From Deltaproteobacteria bacterium UBA3076 (GTDB lineage: Bacteria; Desulfobacterota; Dissulfuribacteria; Dissulfuribacterales; UBA3076), in assembly GCA_002367355.1 (NCBI GenBank), contig DFBQ01000141.1, positions 1,583-9,183 of the forward strand: a stretch of DNA of 7,601 bases. Direction: 5' to 3'. Position 1 is the first letter of the stretch. The number at the start of each line of letters is the position of its first letter. The position numbers were made by a program, and so were the translations under genes. The notes under the pieces are model-generated. The model searched no databases, was not told the DNA's origin, and saw only the letters and a program-made list of their open reading frames with translations. Of this stretch, positions 6,599 to 7,601 are shown in pieces.

Positions 6599-6897
6599 TT
6601 ACTGTCTAAGAGCCTGTTTGACGGCCCTTGGGCTGGGGAACATAATTTTTTGAAAGGTGGCATCACAAAACCCACTGCCCGTTGTTGTTTAGTGGTTTTG
6701 TCTTTCCCTGCGCCGGCAGCGTCATATCCTTCTCTTAGATATTCGGTCAGCCTATCGTAAAATCTCTGCTCACGCATGGAGATTTGAAATTTTTGGGTAT
6801 GCACCTGCCTCCGCATAAAAATCGGATTGCCTTATGCATCTGTAACTTCCTTTTTTGTACGCCGGAACATAACTCTGCCAAGGAGACCTCTATGATT
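6599..6897 (-). pseudogene. Remnant of an SNF2/RapA-type helicase
   Basis: Reading across frames on the minus strand gives HRGLLGRVMFRRTKKEVTDA (6894-6835), then an in-frame TAA (6834-6832) where relatives likely have Gln (CAA). The same frame continues GNPIFMRRQVHTQKFQIS and REQRFYDRLTEYLREGYDAA, and reaches QQRAVGFVM. A one-base loss in the A-run (plus strand T at 6646-6651) shifts the frame. The sequence resumes as PSPRAVKQALRQ and stops at 6601-6599. The order RRTKxEV, REQxFYDxLTEYLREG, AVGFVM, SPRAVxQAL is that of the region between the two helicase lobes in SNF2/RapA-like helicases, including those of some defence loci such as DISARM. No Walker A or DEAH box is present. Family assignment is from memory of motifs, without a search. 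Confidence 0.65.
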
Positions 6898-7041
6898 TTA
6901 CCAGTTGTAGCTTTGATAAAGGCTTCCACAGCCCAAGGAACCAGGAGGAAATACGATTAGTTGCTTAAGCCTTTAGTAAAGGTTAATTGATGTTACTACA
7001 GAAGATGGGAAAGGTTCGTCAAAATTCTGCAAAAGTTTCTA
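6898..7041. other. Degenerate stretch between the two gene remnants
   Basis: There is no open frame of note. On the minus strand 6972-6934 reads RLKQLIVFPPGSL, which resembles helicase motif Ia (LIVxPxSL) and may be another piece of the same decayed SNF2 gene joined across an internal deletion. A 13-base palindrome CCTTTAGTAAAGG lies at 6970-6982. I see no promoter or RNA gene here. Confidence 0.3.
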
Positions 7042-7486
7042 ATAAGAAGCGCTATTTACCGCAAAGCTCGTATAACGCAAATAATATTCTTCTTATGCGA
7101 AAAGAAAATGAAAGCAGCCGGTCGTTTCCTTGCCTTTAACTACCTCTACATTTGCCAAGCCCAAATCGCCTAAATTACTACAATATCAGCTTGGGCCTCA
7201 GTCTTGGACGTTAGCGCAACATGCTGCTGCCCTTGTAATCTCTGTCGCTTTTCTGGAAGCTCCGCGAATCCCTTTGATTCCAATTTCTCCAGTAATTTCA
7301 TGCAGGCATCTATCTTGTAACCACCAGAGGCCGTCATCCATCCCAGATGTTCGCATATGGTTGCAGCCACAGTTCAGTACGGCTCAACAGTGGAAATACC
7401 CCTACCGTTTCTTGTATTTCATCAAGTTCCTGCCTGCTGATCTCACGACCAGATTGTAATATTGATCCTTTCCTTCCTTTAAGCAA
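7042..7486 (-). pseudogene. Remnant of a DUF4338 (DruA-like) protein, N-terminal part
   Basis: DUF4338 proteins include DruA of the Druantia anti-phage system and many solitary, multi-copy, transposon-associated proteins; the molecular activity is not settled. Three frames join into one protein. From a TTG at 7486 come 39 codons including LQSGREISRQELDEIQETVG and LLSRTEL. Two extra bases (7369-7368) shift the frame to AATICEHLGWMTASGGYK, then DACMKLLEKLESKGFAELPE and LTSKTEAQADIVV. A missing base near 7173 shifts to LGDLGLANVEVVKGKETTG. An in-frame TAA (7095-7093) is followed by EEYYLRYTSFAVNSASY, which may correspond to the HYLGY region of the family. The pattern SRxEL..ICExLGW..xGxYKxxAC..LLxxLExxGxxxLP is typical of DUF4338. 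The rest of the protein (normally about 300 residues or more) is missing. It lies upstream of the helicase remnant on the same strand. Confidence 0.65.
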
Positions 7487-7495
7487 ATCGTGGCG

Positions 7496-7502
7496 CCTCC
7501 TT
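7496..7502 (-). promoter_or_regulatory. Strong Shine-Dalgarno site that sets the TTG start of the DUF4338 remnant
   Basis: The minus strand reads AAGGAGG at 7502-7496, followed by 9 bases and TTG at 7486-7484. This frame has no ATG or GTG between the upstream TAG (7531-7529) and the conserved residues, so the TTG is the best start. The site is preserved although the gene is broken. Confidence 0.5.
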
Positions 7503-7530
7503 ACAAATAAGTCCGCAACAATCCATCGCT

Positions 7531-7587
7531 ACACTATCAAAACATTATTTCATTGTCTATTACTTTTTTGCGATAAAAAAATTTTTT
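7531..7587 (-). promoter_or_regulatory. Weak candidate promoter and A/T tract upstream of the DUF4338 remnant
   Basis: On the minus strand TAGACA (7559-7554) and TAGTGT (7536-7531) are 17 bases apart; they match the -35 and -10 consensus at 5 and 3 of 6 positions. A tract of seven A followed by six T lies at 7575-7587, upstream of it, and could be bent or act as an UP element. Nothing else is seen in 7532-7601. Confidence 0.2.
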
Positions 7588-7601
7588 GCCCCGTCAGAAA
7601 C

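Noticed and set aside
6747..6929. Minus-strand frame of 60 codons as a small real protein.
   Set aside because: It overlaps the helicase remnant in another frame and has no family features; the helicase frame explains the sequence better.
7130..7459. Plus-strand frame of 109 codons.
   Set aside because: It is opposite the DUF4338 remnant, whose motifs on the minus strand account for the sequence.
6599..7502. A working Druantia or DISARM system.
   Set aside because: Only fragments of two genes are present, each with stops and frameshifts, and no partner genes are in the window.

Overview
The window looks like chromosomal DNA of a Desulfobacterota (deltaproteobacterial) bacterium of moderate GC. 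The evidence is the minus-strand order mfd, SurA-type peptidyl-prolyl isomerase, RodZ-like membrane HTH protein, recO, which I recall from that group. A second pointer is the abundance of seven-base tandem repeats and short dispersed palindromic elements between genes. The lineage is inferred from gene order and style only.

Layout. Positions 8-6185 hold four convincing genes, all on the minus strand: mfd (2619-6185), a SurA-like chaperone/isomerase (1459-2445), a short RodZ-like protein (939-1427) and recO (8-793). At the left edge the recO stop is followed one base later by a possible ATG of a next gene, cut off by the window. mfd and recO serve DNA repair (strand-specific repair at stalled RNA polymerase; RecA loading). 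The SurA-like and RodZ-like proteins serve the envelope (outer-membrane protein folding; cell shape). Spacing of about 30 to 175 bp and shared strand suggest co-transcription.

Repeats. Three of the junctions (recO 3' end, rodZ-recO, mfd-surA) and the region upstream of mfd carry blocks of imperfect heptamers. In three places the heptamers are paired as inverted blocks that could form hairpins. A 34-bp dispersed element occurs three times (803-836, 6347-6380, 6462-6495). Every copy is followed on the same side by a heptamer block, so element plus array appears to be one modular repeat. Two copies face each other at 6347-6495 as one long imperfect palindrome. The repeats also shape coding ends: recO's last residues and the RodZ-like stop codon lie inside heptamer blocks, and one element sits 9 bp from the recO start.

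Right part (about 6500-7601). There is no intact gene. I reconstruct two decayed minus-strand genes across frames. One is the start of a DUF4338 (DruA-like) protein at 7486 to about 7042, with a TTG start behind a strong Shine-Dalgarno site and two frameshifts. The other is part of an SNF2/RapA-type helicase at about 6897-6599, with one in-frame stop and one frameshift at an A-run. Together they look like the scar of a mobile or defence-type locus next to mfd. I do not see a working new system; the most notable things are the modular heptamer repeats and these two gene remnants.
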